Assembly (NCBI RefSeq): GCF_019669965.1
Contig: NZ_AP019781.1
Coordinates: 2,233,092-2,297,091 of the forward strand
DNA: 64,000 bases
From: Methanoculleus chikugoensis
Lineage (GTDB): Archaea > Halobacteriota > Methanomicrobia > Methanomicrobiales > Methanoculleaceae
Reading direction: 5' to 3'
Each line of letters starts with the position of its first letter. Within the stretch, counting starts at the first letter, position 1. The position numbers and the translations under genes are program-made. This document shows, piece after piece, positions 1-9,142 of the stretch. The notes below the pieces were generated by a model that saw only the letters and a program-made list of their open reading frames with translations, made no database searches and was not told where the DNA came from.

Positions 1-1
1 C

Positions 2-124
2 GCCACCGGGCGGGTCGTCCGCAAAGGCCGCCGGGTGGCGTTTGCAGACGGGGAGGTCAGGAGCGCGGCGGACGATACCCTCCTTACCCGGACGTCGACA
101 TCGTTCGCGGTCATCGAGGGGTAG
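2..124 (+). CDS. PaaI-type hotdog thioesterase, C-terminal fragment
   Basis: Only the last 40 residues of this gene are in the window; it starts before base 1. The end of the reading frame has the pattern of the last strands of the PaaI/YdiI hotdog acyl-CoA thioesterase family, with a [12 protein letters not shown] strand followed by TSFAVIEG and the stop. These enzymes hydrolyse acyl- or aryl-CoA thioesters in the cytoplasm. The catalytic residues lie upstream and cannot be checked. The downstream gene has its own leader, so the two are probably separate units. Confidence 0.6.
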   Translation, partial: ATGRVVRKGRRVAFADGEVRSAADDTLLTRTSTSFAVIEG

Positions 125-260
125 CGCCGGGACGCCCCCCCGGGGAAGCCCTCTTTGCGCCGACGGGGATTCCCCGGGACTGCCGGAACAATACATTCTC
201 AATACCCGGGATCACATACATAAGATAGAGCATTCGGCACAACCGGAGGGGAACGAGAGT

Positions 261-1847
261 TTGAAGTATATCGTTGTAACCGGCGGCGTCATGAGCGGGC
301 TCGGGAAAGGCATCACCACCGCATCCATCGGCCGCCTCTTGAAAAACCGCGGCTACCTGGTAACGGCGGTGAAGATCGACCCGTACCTGAACATCGACGC
401 CGGCACCATGAACCCCGCCCAGCACGGTGAAGTCTTCGTCCTCTCCGACGGCGGGGAAGTCGACCTCGACTTAGGCAACTACGAGCGGTTCCTGGACATC
501 AACCTCAAGTCGATCCACAACATCACGACGGGCAAGGTCTACCGGAACGTCATCGAGAAAGAGCGGCGCGGGGACTTCCTCGGGGCGACTGTCCAGATCA
601 TCCCCCACATCACCGACGAGATCAAGCACTGCATCAGCTGCGCGGCCGAGGAAGCGGTCAACGGCGGCAAGGTTGCCGACATCTGCATGGTTGAGGTCGG
701 CGGCACGGTGGGCGACATCGAGAGCATGCCGTTCCTTGAGGCCGTACGGCAGATGCACGGCGAACTCGCGCCGGAAGAGATGATCCTGGTTCACGTCACC
801 CTGGTCCCGATGGACACGATGGGGGACTTCAAGACCAAACCCACGCAGCACTCGGTGAAGGCGCTCCGCGAACTCGGGCTGCAGCCCGACATCATCGTCG
901 CGAGAAGCAGCGACGTGATCGGGCCGCAGACGAAGAAGAAGATATCCACCTTCACCGACGTCCCGGTAAAAGCCGTCGTCTCCGCAAAGGACGCACCGGA
1001 CATCTACCAGATCCCGATGGAGCTGGAGAAAGAAGGGCTCGCGGACGTCGTCTGCAATTACCTCTCCCTCAATAACCGGGAACCGGATCCCGCGTGGTAC
1101 CGGGTCGTCTCGCAGGAGTACACGAACCGGGTGACGGTCGCCATCGTCAGCAAGTACGGGATCGAGGACGTCTACATGTCCATCAAGGAGTCGCTCAAGC
1201 ACGCCGGAAGAGCGCTCTCCACCGAGGTGAAGATCCGCTGGCTGGACGCGGAGACGTTCGAGATCCGCGATCTCGCCGATGTCGACGGCATCCTGATCCC
1301 GGGCGGGTTCGGGAAGCGCGGCATTGAGGGGAAGATCCGGGCGATCCGGTACGCCCGCGAGAACAAAAAGCCCTATCTCGGCCTCTGCCTCGGGTTCCAG
1401 CTCTCGGTGATCGAGTACGCGCGGCACGTCCTCGGCATCGAGGACGCCACGAGCGAAGAGATGGGTGAGGGGGCGCACGTCATCGCCATCCTGCCCGAGC
1501 AGGAGGGCGTCAGCGAACTCGGGGGCACGATGCGTCTCGGGAACTGCGACGTCGTCCTGAAAGAGGGGACGAGAGTGGCCGGTCTCTACGGCAGAACGGC
1601 AATCGTGGAGCGGCACCGCCACCGCTACGAGGTGAACCCGGAGTTCATCGCCGACCTCGAAGGCGCCGGGCTCGTCTTCTCGGGCTCCTGCGGGCCGCGG
1701 ATGGAGGTCTGCGAGATCCCGGAGCACCCATTCTATCTCGCGACGCAGTTCCACCCTGAGTTCAGATCGAGCCCGACAAAACCCTCCCCGCCCTACATCG
1801 GCTTTGTAGAGGCATGCAAGAAGAATAAATCATCAGAGATCAGGTGA
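261..1847 (+). CDS. pyrG: CTP synthase (glutamine-hydrolysing)
   Basis: The enzyme makes CTP from UTP, ATP and glutamine, the last step of pyrimidine nucleotide synthesis. The N-terminal synthetase domain opens with [16 protein letters not shown], including the P-loop at residues 9-17. The C-terminal class I glutamine amidotransferase domain has catalytic Cys376 in LGLCLGFQ and the His498/Glu500 pair in FHPEF. A TTG start at 261 is chosen because the family begins at MKYI and GGAGGGG lies just upstream; an in-frame extension to 42 overlaps the preceding gene and has no family support. The length of 528 aa is normal. It heads a co-directional nucleotide and amino-acid gene run. Confidence 0.95.
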   Translation: MKYIVVTGGVMSGLGKGITTASIGRLLKNRGYLVTAVKIDPYLNIDAGTMNPAQHGEVFVLSDGGEVDLDLGNYERFLDINLKSIHNITTGKVYRNVIEKERRGDFLGATVQIIPHITDEIKHCISCAAEEAVNGGKVADICMVEVGGTVGDIESMPFLEAVRQMHGELAPEEMILVHVTLVPMDTMGDFKTKPTQHSVKALRELGLQPDIIVARSSDVIGPQTKKKISTFTDVPVKAVVSAKDAPDIYQIPMELEKEGLADVVCNYLSLNNREPDPAWYRVVSQEYTNRVTVAIVSKYGIEDVYMSIKESLKHAGRALSTEVKIRWLDAETFEIRDLADVDGILIPGGFGKRGIEGKIRAIRYARENKKPYLGLCLGFQLSVIEYARHVLGIEDATSEEMGEGAHVIAILPEQEGVSELGGTMRLGNCDVVLKEGTRVAGLYGRTAIVERHRHRYEVNPEFIADLEGAGLVFSGSCGPRMEVCEIPEHPFYLATQFHPEFRSSPTKPSPPYIGFVEACKKNKSSEIR

Positions 1848-1856
1848 GACAGCAGA

Positions 1857-2774
1857 ATGGTAAACGTCGAGAAGTTTATCGACCGGGCAGTCAGAGAGAT
1901 ATGCGATGCTGCCGGCGAGGATAAGGTCGTGATGGCGCTCTCCGGCGGCGTGGACTCGTCGGTCTGCGCGGCGCTCGCGACCCGCGCGATAGGCGACCGC
2001 CTTGTCCCGATATACGTGGATACCGGCCTCATGCGGAAGGGGGAGACCGATCGCATCCGGTCGCTCTTTGCCGACGCGAACCTCCGTGTCGTGGATGCCG
2101 CGGACGAGTTCTTCGAGGCTCTCGCGGGCATCGTCGATCCCGAGGAGAAGCGCAAGGCCATCGGTGAGAAGTTCGTCCGGATCTTCGAGCGGGAAGCGAA
2201 GCGGACCGGCGCGACGATGCTCCTGCAGGGGACGATCTACCCCGACCGCATCGAGAGCGAAGGGGGCATCAAGAGCCACCACAACGTCGGCGGCATGCCC
2301 CTCGATATCGAGTTCAAAGGCGTCATCGAGCCGCTTGCCGACCTCTACAAGGACGAGGTCCGCGAGGTCGCCGGCGGGCTCGGGCTCCCGGCGGAGATCC
2401 AGCACCGGATGCCCTTCCCGGGCCCGGGGCTCGCCGTCCGGGTGCTCGGAGAGGTGACGAAGGAGAAGGTCGCGATCGCCCGGGAGGCGAACGCCATCGT
2501 CGAGGAGTGCCTGGTGGAGGAGTTCCGGCCCTGGCAATGTTTCGCGGCACTGATCGGGCTCGGGACCGGGGTCAAGGGAGACGTCCGGCTCCACGGCTGG
2601 ATCGTCGCCGTCCGGGCTGTTCAGTCGCGGGACGGGATGACCGCCGACCCGCTGCTCCTGCCCTACGAGACGCTGTCGCGGATGGCGACCCGGATCACCG
2701 CCGAGATCCCCGGGGTCTCCCGGGTCGTCTACGACGTCACCCCGAAACCCCCCGCGACGATCGAGTATGAGTGA
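1857..2774 (+). CDS. guaAB: GMP synthase, ATP-pyrophosphatase subunit (GuaA subunit B)
   Basis: This subunit adenylates XMP and uses ammonia to make GMP. The PP-loop SGGVDSS is at residues 29-35, and the C-terminus ends in the dimerisation-domain motif KPPATIEYE. No glutamine amidotransferase domain is present. This is the split archaeal arrangement, in which a separate subunit supplies ammonia; that gene is not in this window. The start lies 9 bases after pyrG, with the ribosome-binding sequence AGGTGAG overlapping the pyrG stop, so the two are translated from one message. The length of 305 aa is normal for the split subunit. Confidence 0.93.
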   Translation: MVNVEKFIDRAVREICDAAGEDKVVMALSGGVDSSVCAALATRAIGDRLVPIYVDTGLMRKGETDRIRSLFADANLRVVDAADEFFEALAGIVDPEEKRKAIGEKFVRIFEREAKRTGATMLLQGTIYPDRIESEGGIKSHHNVGGMPLDIEFKGVIEPLADLYKDEVREVAGGLGLPAEIQHRMPFPGPGLAVRVLGEVTKEKVAIAREANAIVEECLVEEFRPWQCFAALIGLGTGVKGDVRLHGWIVAVRAVQSRDGMTADPLLLPYETLSRMATRITAEIPGVSRVVYDVTPKPPATIEYE

Positions 2775-3903
2775 TATCATGGCAGAAGACTCACGCGTGC
2801 TTGACGCACGCTACTACATGCCCGCGTTCAGCCGGGCGATGAAGATCGTCCGCGGCGCGGGGTCGCGCGTCTGGGACGACCAGGGACGGGAGTATATCGA
2901 CTGCGTGGCGGGTATTGCGGTCTGCAGCACCGGCCACTGCCACCCGAAGGTCGTCGAGGCGATCTGCAATCAGGCTCACGAACTGATCCACTGCTCGAAC
3001 CTCTACTACATCCCGAACCAGGCGGAACTCGCGGAGAGACTCGTCGGGATCTCGGGGCTCTCGAAGGCGTTCTTCTCGAACTCCGGCGCGGAGGCGAACG
3101 ACGGCGCGATAAAACTCGCCCGCGTCCGGACGGGGAGGAAGAAGTTCGCCGCATTCAACCACGGGTTCCACGGCCGGACCTGCGGATCACTCGCCGTCAC
3201 CCACAAGCCCGCCATCAGGGAACCGTTCGAGCCGCTCTCGGTTCCCTGCACCTTCGTCGACTACGGCGACCTCGACGCCCTTGCGGGTGCGGTCGATAAG
3301 GATACCGCCGGGGTCTTCGTCGAGCCGATCCAGGGCGAGGCCGGGGTGCTGATCCCGCCCGACGAGTTCCTCCGGGGTATCCGGGAGATCTGCGACGATA
3401 CCGGCGCGCTGATGATCGTCGACGAGGTGCAGACCGGGATGGGCCGGACCGGGAAATGGTTCGCCTTCCAGCACTCGGGCGTCACCCCCGACATCGTCAC
3501 GACCGCAAAGGGGCTCGCGAGCGGGTTCCCCATCGGTGCGCTCGTCGCCCGCGAGGAACTCGAGTTCAAGAAGGGCGAACACGGGAGTACGTTTGCCGGA
3601 GGCCCGCTCGCCTGCGCGGCGGCGCTCGCGACGATCGGCGTCATCGAGGAGATCCTCCCCGATGTGACCCGGAAGGGCGAGCGGTTCATGAAGGGCCTTG
3701 CCCGCCACAACCCCCGGGGCCGCGGCCTGATCGTCGGCATATCGGTCGGCGACCGGTGCCCGGAGGTGCAGCAGACCTGCGCCGCGAACGGGGTGCTTGT
3801 CAACTGCGCTGCCGACGGGAACCTCCGGCTGATCCCGCCGCTCGTGATCACGGACGAGGAGATCGACGCAGCCGTCGGTGTCATCGATGCAGCGCTTGAT
3901 TAG
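2767..3903 (+). CDS. argD: Acetylornithine/class III aminotransferase (ArgD type)
   Basis: This PLP-dependent class III aminotransferase most likely converts N-acetylglutamate semialdehyde to N-acetylornithine in arginine synthesis. Family features are the N-terminal [16 protein letters not shown] strand, [18 protein letters not shown] for phosphate and cofactor binding, the [11 protein letters not shown] stretch, and the PLP lysine K248 in [11 protein letters not shown]. Its 378 aa is standard. The start overlaps the guaAB stop by 8 bases; an internal ATG at 2779 is possible. A related omega-aminotransferase role cannot be excluded, but the conserved motifs favour ArgD. Confidence 0.88.
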   Translation: MSDIMAEDSRVLDARYYMPAFSRAMKIVRGAGSRVWDDQGREYIDCVAGIAVCSTGHCHPKVVEAICNQAHELIHCSNLYYIPNQAELAERLVGISGLSKAFFSNSGAEANDGAIKLARVRTGRKKFAAFNHGFHGRTCGSLAVTHKPAIREPFEPLSVPCTFVDYGDLDALAGAVDKDTAGVFVEPIQGEAGVLIPPDEFLRGIREICDDTGALMIVDEVQTGMGRTGKWFAFQHSGVTPDIVTTAKGLASGFPIGALVAREELEFKKGEHGSTFAGGPLACAAALATIGVIEEILPDVTRKGERFMKGLARHNPRGRGLIVGISVGDRCPEVQQTCAANGVLVNCAADGNLRLIPPLVITDEEIDAAVGVIDAALD

Positions 3904-4945
3904 AGCGTGCTATGCGGGTGCGGGCGGCTACTCCTACGCGAAGAAGGCCGGGGACGTCGCGCGGGAGCACGGCTTCGACCGGGTGGCCCGCCTCGCGAGC
4001 AACGAGAACCCCCGGCCGCCGTCGCCCGCCGCGATCGAGGCGGCGGCAGCCGCTCTGCGGGAGACGAACCGCTACCCGGACGAGCGGGCATCCGCACTCG
4101 TCGAAGCCCTCCGCCGCTACCACGGCGACTACCGGTTCGTGACCGGCGCGGGGATGGACGGCGTCATCGAGACAGTGATCCGGACGGTCGTCGAGCCCGG
4201 CGAGAAAGTGGCCGTCTCGACCCCGACCTTCTCCTTCTACGGGATCGCGGCCGCGGCGCAGGGCGCACGGGTCGTGAACGTCCCCCGGAGTGTGGACTTC
4301 TCGGTCGACCCTGCAGCGTTTATTGAAGCCTCGCGGGGCGCAAAACTCGCCTTCCTCTGCACCCCGAACAACCCCACGGGGAACTCGGTTCCGCCGGAGG
4401 ATGTCGAGGCGATCCTCGAAGGAATGGACGGGCTGCTCTTCCTCGACAACGCCTACGTCGATTTTGCGGATATCGACTACCGGCCGCTGATGCGCCGTTA
4501 CGAGAACCTGGTCATCGGGCGGACGATGTCGAAGATATTCGCTCTCGCCGGGCTCCGGGTCGGCTACGCATTCGTGCCCGCGTGGCTTGAGCCGTTCTAC
4601 CAGAGGGCCGCAACCCCGTTCGCGCTGAACTCGGTCTCGATGGCCGCGGCCGCAGGGGCGCTCGGCGACACCGACCGGGTGAGGGAGACCCTTGAACACG
4701 TGCGGGAGTGGCGGCGGCGGTTCATCGAAGAGGTGCCGTTCAGGGTATACCCCTCGGACGCGAACTTCGTCATGATCGACGTCGCGCCCCGAACAGGGGA
4801 TGATACAACGGAACGCCTCGCGGCGAAGGGCGTCCTCGTCCGGTCCTGCACCAGTTTCCCGGGGCTCGGAGACCACTACATCAGGGTCTGCATCGGCGAA
4901 GACTGGGAGAACATCCGATTCCTCGGGGCGATGACAGAGATATGA
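3887..4945 (+). CDS. hisC: Histidinol-phosphate aminotransferase-like (class I/II)
   Basis: This fold-type I PLP aminotransferase fits HisC, which converts imidazole acetol phosphate to histidinol phosphate. Visible features are RLASNENP near the N-terminus, CTPNNPTGN, LDNAYVDFAD and the PLP lysine K216 in RTMSKIFALAGLRVGY. The ATG at 3887 overlaps the argD stop by 17 bases; a GTG nine bases upstream is an alternative. The protein is about 352 aa, normal for HisC. No other histidine gene is adjacent, so a related aromatic or threonine-phosphate specificity is possible. Confidence 0.82.
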   Translation: MQRLIRACYAGAGGYSYAKKAGDVAREHGFDRVARLASNENPRPPSPAAIEAAAAALRETNRYPDERASALVEALRRYHGDYRFVTGAGMDGVIETVIRTVVEPGEKVAVSTPTFSFYGIAAAAQGARVVNVPRSVDFSVDPAAFIEASRGAKLAFLCTPNNPTGNSVPPEDVEAILEGMDGLLFLDNAYVDFADIDYRPLMRRYENLVIGRTMSKIFALAGLRVGYAFVPAWLEPFYQRAATPFALNSVSMAAAAGALGDTDRVRETLEHVREWRRRFIEEVPFRVYPSDANFVMIDVAPRTGDDTTERLAAKGVLVRSCTSFPGLGDHYIRVCIGEDWENIRFLGAMTEI

Positions 4946-5454
4946 TGACGGGCATCACCGGCACGCCGGGAACCGGGAAGACGTCTGTTGCGGCCGAACT
5001 CGAACGGCGAGGGCACACCGTCGTCCGGCTGACGGATACGGTGCGCCCCTATGTCATCGAAGAGGACCGTGACCGCCAGACGCTGGTGGTGGACGTCGAC
5101 CGGTGGGTGGAGGAGTTCGAGCCCGTCGACGGGATCGTCGAAGGCCACCTCGCCCACCTCCTCCCCTGCGACCGGGTGGTGGTGCTCCGGTGCCGCCCGG
5201 ACGTCCTGCGCCGGCGCCTCGCCCCGAGGAACTACCCGGAGGAGAAGATCGCGGAGAACGTCGAGGCGGAGGCACTCGACGTCATCCTGATCGAGACGCT
5301 CGATGAGCACCCGGGCGAGCACGTCCTCGAGGTGGACTCGACCGATCTCTCCGCCGGCGACTGCGCCGACCGGATCGAGCGGTTCATCCAGGGCGTTCTC
5401 CCGCCGTCCTACGGCTCCATCGACTGGACGGATTACCTGGAGGTCGGGCGATGA
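4942..5454 (+). CDS. AK6/Fap7-type adenylate kinase (NMP kinase)
   Basis: A small P-loop nucleotide kinase of the archaeal/eukaryotic AK6 (Fap7) family, which phosphorylates AMP and, in characterised members, acts in small ribosomal subunit maturation. The Walker A motif GTPGTGKT is at residues 7-14. VVDVDRWVEEF and GIVEGHLAHLLPCDRVVVLRC follow, and APRNYPEEKIAENVEAE is the lid-like region of this family. Its ATG overlaps the stop of the preceding aminotransferase (ATGA); a second Met follows directly. The length of 170 aa fits the family. Confidence 0.85.
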   Translation: MMTGITGTPGTGKTSVAAELERRGHTVVRLTDTVRPYVIEEDRDRQTLVVDVDRWVEEFEPVDGIVEGHLAHLLPCDRVVVLRCRPDVLRRRLAPRNYPEEKIAENVEAEALDVILIETLDEHPGEHVLEVDSTDLSAGDCADRIERFIQGVLPPSYGSIDWTDYLEVGR

Positions 5455-6053
5455 CGCTCGACCAGTTCCGGCCGCACGTGCAGGGGATCATGCAGCCCGC
5501 GGTGGACCTCATCCGAAAGATCGGGGTCACCCCGAACGCGTTGACGATTGCGTCGTTCCTCGTCTCGGCGCTTGCGGGTATCGCGTTCTATGCCGGGGGA
5601 GTCGTCCTCGGAACCATCATGGTCGCGTTCAACGCCGTTTTCGACGCGCTCGACGGGGCGCTCGCCCGGGATATGGGGATCGCGGGGCTTCGCGGAGACT
5701 TTCTCGACCACGTCATCGACCGCTACGCCGATATCTTCATCATCACCGGGATATTTGCGGGCGGGGCCGCGCCCTGGCAGATAGGGGTCTTCGCGCTGAC
5801 GGGTGTCCTGATGTCATCCTACCTCGGCACCCAGGCGCAGGCCGTCGGGGTGGGCAGGGTCTACGGCGGGATCCTCGGCCGGGCGGATCGCCTCGTGCTG
5901 ATCATCATCGCAGGTGCCCTCACGGTGCTGATACCCGGCGATATCTACGGCCTGAACTACCTCGGGTGGCTCCTCGTCATATTCGGCTTCCTCGGACACT
6001 ACACCGCGTTCCAGCGGTTTGCCCACGTCTGGCGGCAGATAGAAAAGCAGTAA
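5451..6053 (+). CDS. CDP-alcohol phosphatidyltransferase, archaetidylinositol phosphate synthase-like
   Basis: This integral membrane enzyme attaches a polar head group to CDP-archaeol; the archaetidylinositol phosphate synthase subgroup is most likely. It carries the complete CDP-alcohol transferase signature D65-x2-D68-G69-x2-A72-R73-x8-G82-x3-D86-x3-D90, whose aspartates bind the metal and catalyse transfer. About six hydrophobic segments surround it. The ATG overlaps the previous stop (ATGA), so the two are translationally coupled. The length of 200 aa is typical. Head-group specificity cannot be read with certainty. Confidence 0.85.
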   Translation: MTLDQFRPHVQGIMQPAVDLIRKIGVTPNALTIASFLVSALAGIAFYAGGVVLGTIMVAFNAVFDALDGALARDMGIAGLRGDFLDHVIDRYADIFIITGIFAGGAAPWQIGVFALTGVLMSSYLGTQAQAVGVGRVYGGILGRADRLVLIIIAGALTVLIPGDIYGLNYLGWLLVIFGFLGHYTAFQRFAHVWRQIEKQ

Positions 6054-6169
6054 GCGATCGCCTCACCTATTTTCACGCCCCCATGCGAGACCGCGCCGTC
6101 GCTCTCCGGGGGGTGCATCTCTGCACGGGAGCCTGCCGTTGCATCCGGTGATCCGGCTGAGAGCGTCCC

Positions 6170-6655
6170 CTACGGGTTGAGGACGTAGATCCCGTAGTTG
6201 AGGTAGGCCGCGAAACTCACCCAGAGGAAGTACGGGACGAGCAGAATCGCCGCGGGCACCGAGACCCGGTCGAAGGCGACTATCATCATGAGGATCGCAA
6301 TCCAGAGGAACAGGATCACGATGAACGCGAAGAAGGGCGCCTGCATCCCGAAGAAGACGAACGACCAGAGAACGTTCAAGACCAGTTGCACGCCGAAGAT
6401 CGCCGTCGCAACGTGCGCGTTCTTATGCCCCCACCCCTTGCTCCAGACGAGGTAGAGCGCGATGCCCATGAGGATGTAGAGCACCGTCCAGACGGGGCCG
6501 AAGACCCACGCCGGGGGACTGAACCCGGGCATTGTAAGGCCGGCATACCAGGTGGGGATCGCCGGCATCGTGAAGAACGAGCCGATCCACCCGGCTGCGA
6601 GACTGATCCCTATCGCCACGATGAACTGAACGATTCGGACGTAGGTTGGTGTCAC
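6170..6655 (-). CDS. tspO: TspO/MBR family membrane protein
   Basis: A small five-helix membrane protein of the TspO/peripheral benzodiazepine receptor family. It has WYAGLTMPGFSPPAWVFGPVWT after the first helix, the family WxxxY patterns, a LNVLWSFVFFG segment and a final PYFLWVSFAAYLNYGIYVLN stretch. Members bind porphyrins or other small hydrophobic ligands; the archaeal function is not settled, though tetrapyrrole handling would fit a methanogen. At 161 aa it is full length. It is a single gene on the minus strand, 107 bases downstream of the histidine kinase gene. Confidence 0.92.
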   Translation of the reverse strand: MTPTYVRIVQFIVAIGISLAAGWIGSFFTMPAIPTWYAGLTMPGFSPPAWVFGPVWTVLYILMGIALYLVWSKGWGHKNAHVATAIFGVQLVLNVLWSFVFFGMQAPFFAFIVILFLWIAILMMIVAFDRVSVPAAILLVPYFLWVSFAAYLNYGIYVLNP

Positions 6656-6762
6656 GCTGGGGAATAATGCTTTCCGCGCCCTTAATCCTTTTGATCCGGG
6701 TAGCGGTCGTCAGCCCGGGCCCTGACGGAAAGCCGACGATGCACAGTTTTCAGCACGGAATG

Positions 6763-8733
6763 TTACTCGCACTCCTCGCCGTCCGGGTAATCGTTGTCAC
6801 CGGCAGGGAGAACCTCACGGAGGGTGAACCGGAACGCCGTACCGAGATCCGGCCGCCCTTCCACCCGGTCCTCCACCCGGATGGTGCCGCCGTACCTCTC
6901 CACCAGCGTCCGGACGATGAAGAGGCCGAGGCCGTCGCCGTATCCCCCGACCCACCCCCGCTCAAACCGGGAAAAGATCGACTCCTTCATGGGATCGGGT
7001 ATGCCCGGCCCGGTATCCTCGACCGAGACCAGCACGCTCTCGCCGTCGTAGTCCTCCACCCGGATGGCGATCCGGACGTCCCCGCCGCCGAACTTGACGG
7101 CGTTCCGGATGAGGTTCGTGAAGACCTCACAGAGCAGGTCGTCCGCCCAGACCCGGGTGAGGGGGCCCTCCGCAATCTCGATCGCGACGTCCGGGAAGGC
7201 GGCGACCTCCTCCCTGATGACGGCGGCGAGGTCGACCGGCCCGACGTCGGGCGAGTCGTGGTGGATGCGGCGGATCGTGGTGACGTTGCCGAGGATCTCC
7301 GCGCTCCGGTGAATGCTGCTCCGGATCTTCCTCGCGTAGAGCGCGGCCTCCCCTTCCAGCATCTCGAGGAGGAGGTCGGTGTAGAGGTTCGAGACGTTCT
7401 CGGCGTTCTTGATATCGTGCGTCATGATGTCGAGGTAGAGGTTCGCCTCCCGGTTGGCCGCCTCGAGTTTCTTGTGCAGCATCCCTTTCAGGATCCCCGA
7501 CCCGATCTCCTGGCCTATCGTCTCGAGGAGCGTCCGCTCGTCGCGGGAGAAGGACGTCTTCGTCCGGCTGCCGGCGTATACCGCGCCGACGACGACCGAT
7601 TCCGCGACGAGGGGGATGCAGGCGAGCGCGGAGACCTCGAGTTCCCGGAGTATGCCCGCCTCGATGGAGTTCAAGTCCGCCTGCTGCTCGATGTAGCGGG
7701 GCTGGCCGGCGATGAAGATGAAGTTGAACGGCCAGTGGTGAACCTTGATCAGGCGGTGCCGGGCCAGCGCCTTCGCGGGGAGTCCGTTCTGGTGCTGCAG
7801 CAGCGCTCGTTTCCGCTCGGAGTCGAGCATGTAGACGATGCCGACGTCGAATCTCATCAGTTCGAGCGTCTTCTCGAGCGACTCCTCCAGGAGCCCGGCA
7901 AGAGAGAGGGAGGCGGCCGTGACGCCGATGACCTGATTGAGCATCGTGAGGTGCTCGTTCCGGATCCGGAGCTCCTCTTCGGCGCGCTTGCGCTCGGTGA
8001 TATCCATGATACCGGCGATCGAGCCCCGGAACCTGCCGGTCTCGTCGGTGACCGGCGACGTGACCACGAGCGCGTGGACGTGTCCGCCGTCGCAGTGGAG
8101 GAGGTCCAGTTCGAACTCCTGCCGTTCGTCGGTCGCCCGGCAGAACGGATTCGTTGGAGCGGAACCCTTCCGGCCGGGAGCGTCGAAGAACCAGGCGACC
8201 GGCGAGCCGACCAGACGTTCCGCGGGGCAGCCGAGGATCTCCTCCATCGCCGGGTTCGCGAAGGTGATGAGGCCGGTCTCGTCGACGGCGATGACGCCCT
8301 CGTTGAGGTTCTCGACGAGCCTCCGGTACATCGCCTCAGAGTGCCGGAGCGCGGCCTCCACCCTTGTACGCTCGAGCGCGTACCGGATCGCCCGACAGAG
8401 CAGTTCCGCGTCGGCCTTCTCCTTGACCAGGTAATCCTGCGCGCCGTTCTGCATCGCGTGGAGCGCGGCGGGGTCTTCTCCCGCCGCGGTGAGCACGATG
8501 ACCGGGACGTCGGGGGCCGTCCGGCGCAGGCGGTCGAAGACCGCCGCCCCCTGCCCGCCCGTGAGATCGAGGTCGAGGAGCACGACGTCGATTCCGCCCC
8601 CCGATACCGCGGTAAACCCGTTCTCGGGGCGCTCGCGGTGGATCAACTCAACGTCGCGCCCGCACTCGCACAGCATCTCCCCGAGATCGCCGGGACTCTT
8701 CCCGATCAACAGCACGCGTAAGGGTTCGCTCAT
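6763..8733 (-). CDS. Hybrid sensor histidine kinase (REC-PAS-GAF-HisKA-HATPase)
   Basis: A cytoplasmic signalling kinase of 656 aa without obvious membrane segments. An N-terminal receiver domain has the phosphoacceptor D54 in VVLLDLDL and the lysine in DYLVKEKAD. A PAS domain (about 135-250) starts RLVENLNEGVIAVDETG. A GAF domain (about 265-420) follows, then the phosphoacceptor His in THDIKN and a C-terminal ATPase with LIRNAVKFG, EDTGPGIPD and GDGLGLFIVR boxes. The start at 8733 (MSEPLRVLLIG) fits the receiver domain better than an upstream in-frame ATG. REC-first kinases of this kind are common in Methanomicrobiales. No cognate output gene is adjacent. Confidence 0.9.
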   Translation of the reverse strand: MSEPLRVLLIGKSPGDLGEMLCECGRDVELIHRERPENGFTAVSGGGIDVVLLDLDLTGGQGAAVFDRLRRTAPDVPVIVLTAAGEDPAALHAMQNGAQDYLVKEKADAELLCRAIRYALERTRVEAALRHSEAMYRRLVENLNEGVIAVDETGLITFANPAMEEILGCPAERLVGSPVAWFFDAPGRKGSAPTNPFCRATDERQEFELDLLHCDGGHVHALVVTSPVTDETGRFRGSIAGIMDITERKRAEEELRIRNEHLTMLNQVIGVTAASLSLAGLLEESLEKTLELMRFDVGIVYMLDSERKRALLQHQNGLPAKALARHRLIKVHHWPFNFIFIAGQPRYIEQQADLNSIEAGILRELEVSALACIPLVAESVVVGAVYAGSRTKTSFSRDERTLLETIGQEIGSGILKGMLHKKLEAANREANLYLDIMTHDIKNAENVSNLYTDLLLEMLEGEAALYARKIRSSIHRSAEILGNVTTIRRIHHDSPDVGPVDLAAVIREEVAAFPDVAIEIAEGPLTRVWADDLLCEVFTNLIRNAVKFGGGDVRIAIRVEDYDGESVLVSVEDTGPGIPDPMKESIFSRFERGWVGGYGDGLGLFIVRTLVERYGGTIRVEDRVEGRPDLGTAFRFTLREVLPAGDNDYPDGEECE

Positions 8734-9142
8734 GGTCTCACTTGCATCCAGGGCCGGTACCCGCCCGTATCGGTGTAGATTCAGGTGTCCCGGCCGCAGG
8801 ACGGCTCGCCGCGGGCATAGCCGCACGCAGCCGGGTTCTCATTACTGTAATACAGTTCTCCGGGGATTTATATCTCGTTCTTTGAGCGCAGGCGGGGCAC
8901 CGGGAGGGGGCTCCGGGGACAGCTGCATCGTGCGCGGCAGCAGTTCCCGGCGCTCTCTGGCGGCTACGATCGGTGCGGTGAGGGACGAAAAAACGTTCAT
9001 CCTCTCTCGATCCAGACCCGGCGTGAAGCAGGGATTGCACGCCCGGCATAACCGACAATCTTGAACTATTGAAAGGAGATATGGCCAGATCTCCAGTAAC
9101 GAAACCGAATGCTTATAGATTCTTCTGTACTCTTAATAGCAT
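8734..9142. other. 409-base divergent intergenic region
   Basis: This region separates the minus-strand histidine kinase from the plus-strand surface-protein gene. It holds the kinase promoter with a 13-bp palindrome (8844-8874) and, at 9109-9117, a TATA-like GCTTATAGATTC about 30 bases before the ATG at 9143. That spacing implies a nearly leaderless surface-protein mRNA. A 31-codon reading frame from the ATG at 9081 has its ribosome-binding sequence too close to the start and is not called. Nothing else recognisable is present between 8881 and 9070. Confidence 0.5.
8844..8874 (-). promoter_or_regulatory. Histidine-kinase promoter: TATA box with adjacent 13-bp palindrome
   Basis: Read on the minus strand, GATATAAAT (8874-8866) is a good archaeal TATA box placing transcription start near 8843. 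Between TATA and the predicted start lies the perfect inverted repeat ACTGTA-A-TACAGT (8844-8856). A protein bound there would block initiation, so it is a candidate repressor operator. The placement is seen directly; the function is inferred. Confidence 0.45.

Noticed and set aside
471-1754. 427-codon open frame antisense to pyrG
   Set aside because: It is complementary to the strongly conserved CTP synthase frame, has an Asp/Arg-rich composition typical of GC-rich shadows, and matches no family.
6646-8721. 691-codon open frame antisense to the histidine kinase
   Set aside because: The kinase on the other strand has all its domains and motifs; this frame has none and reflects high GC at third positions.
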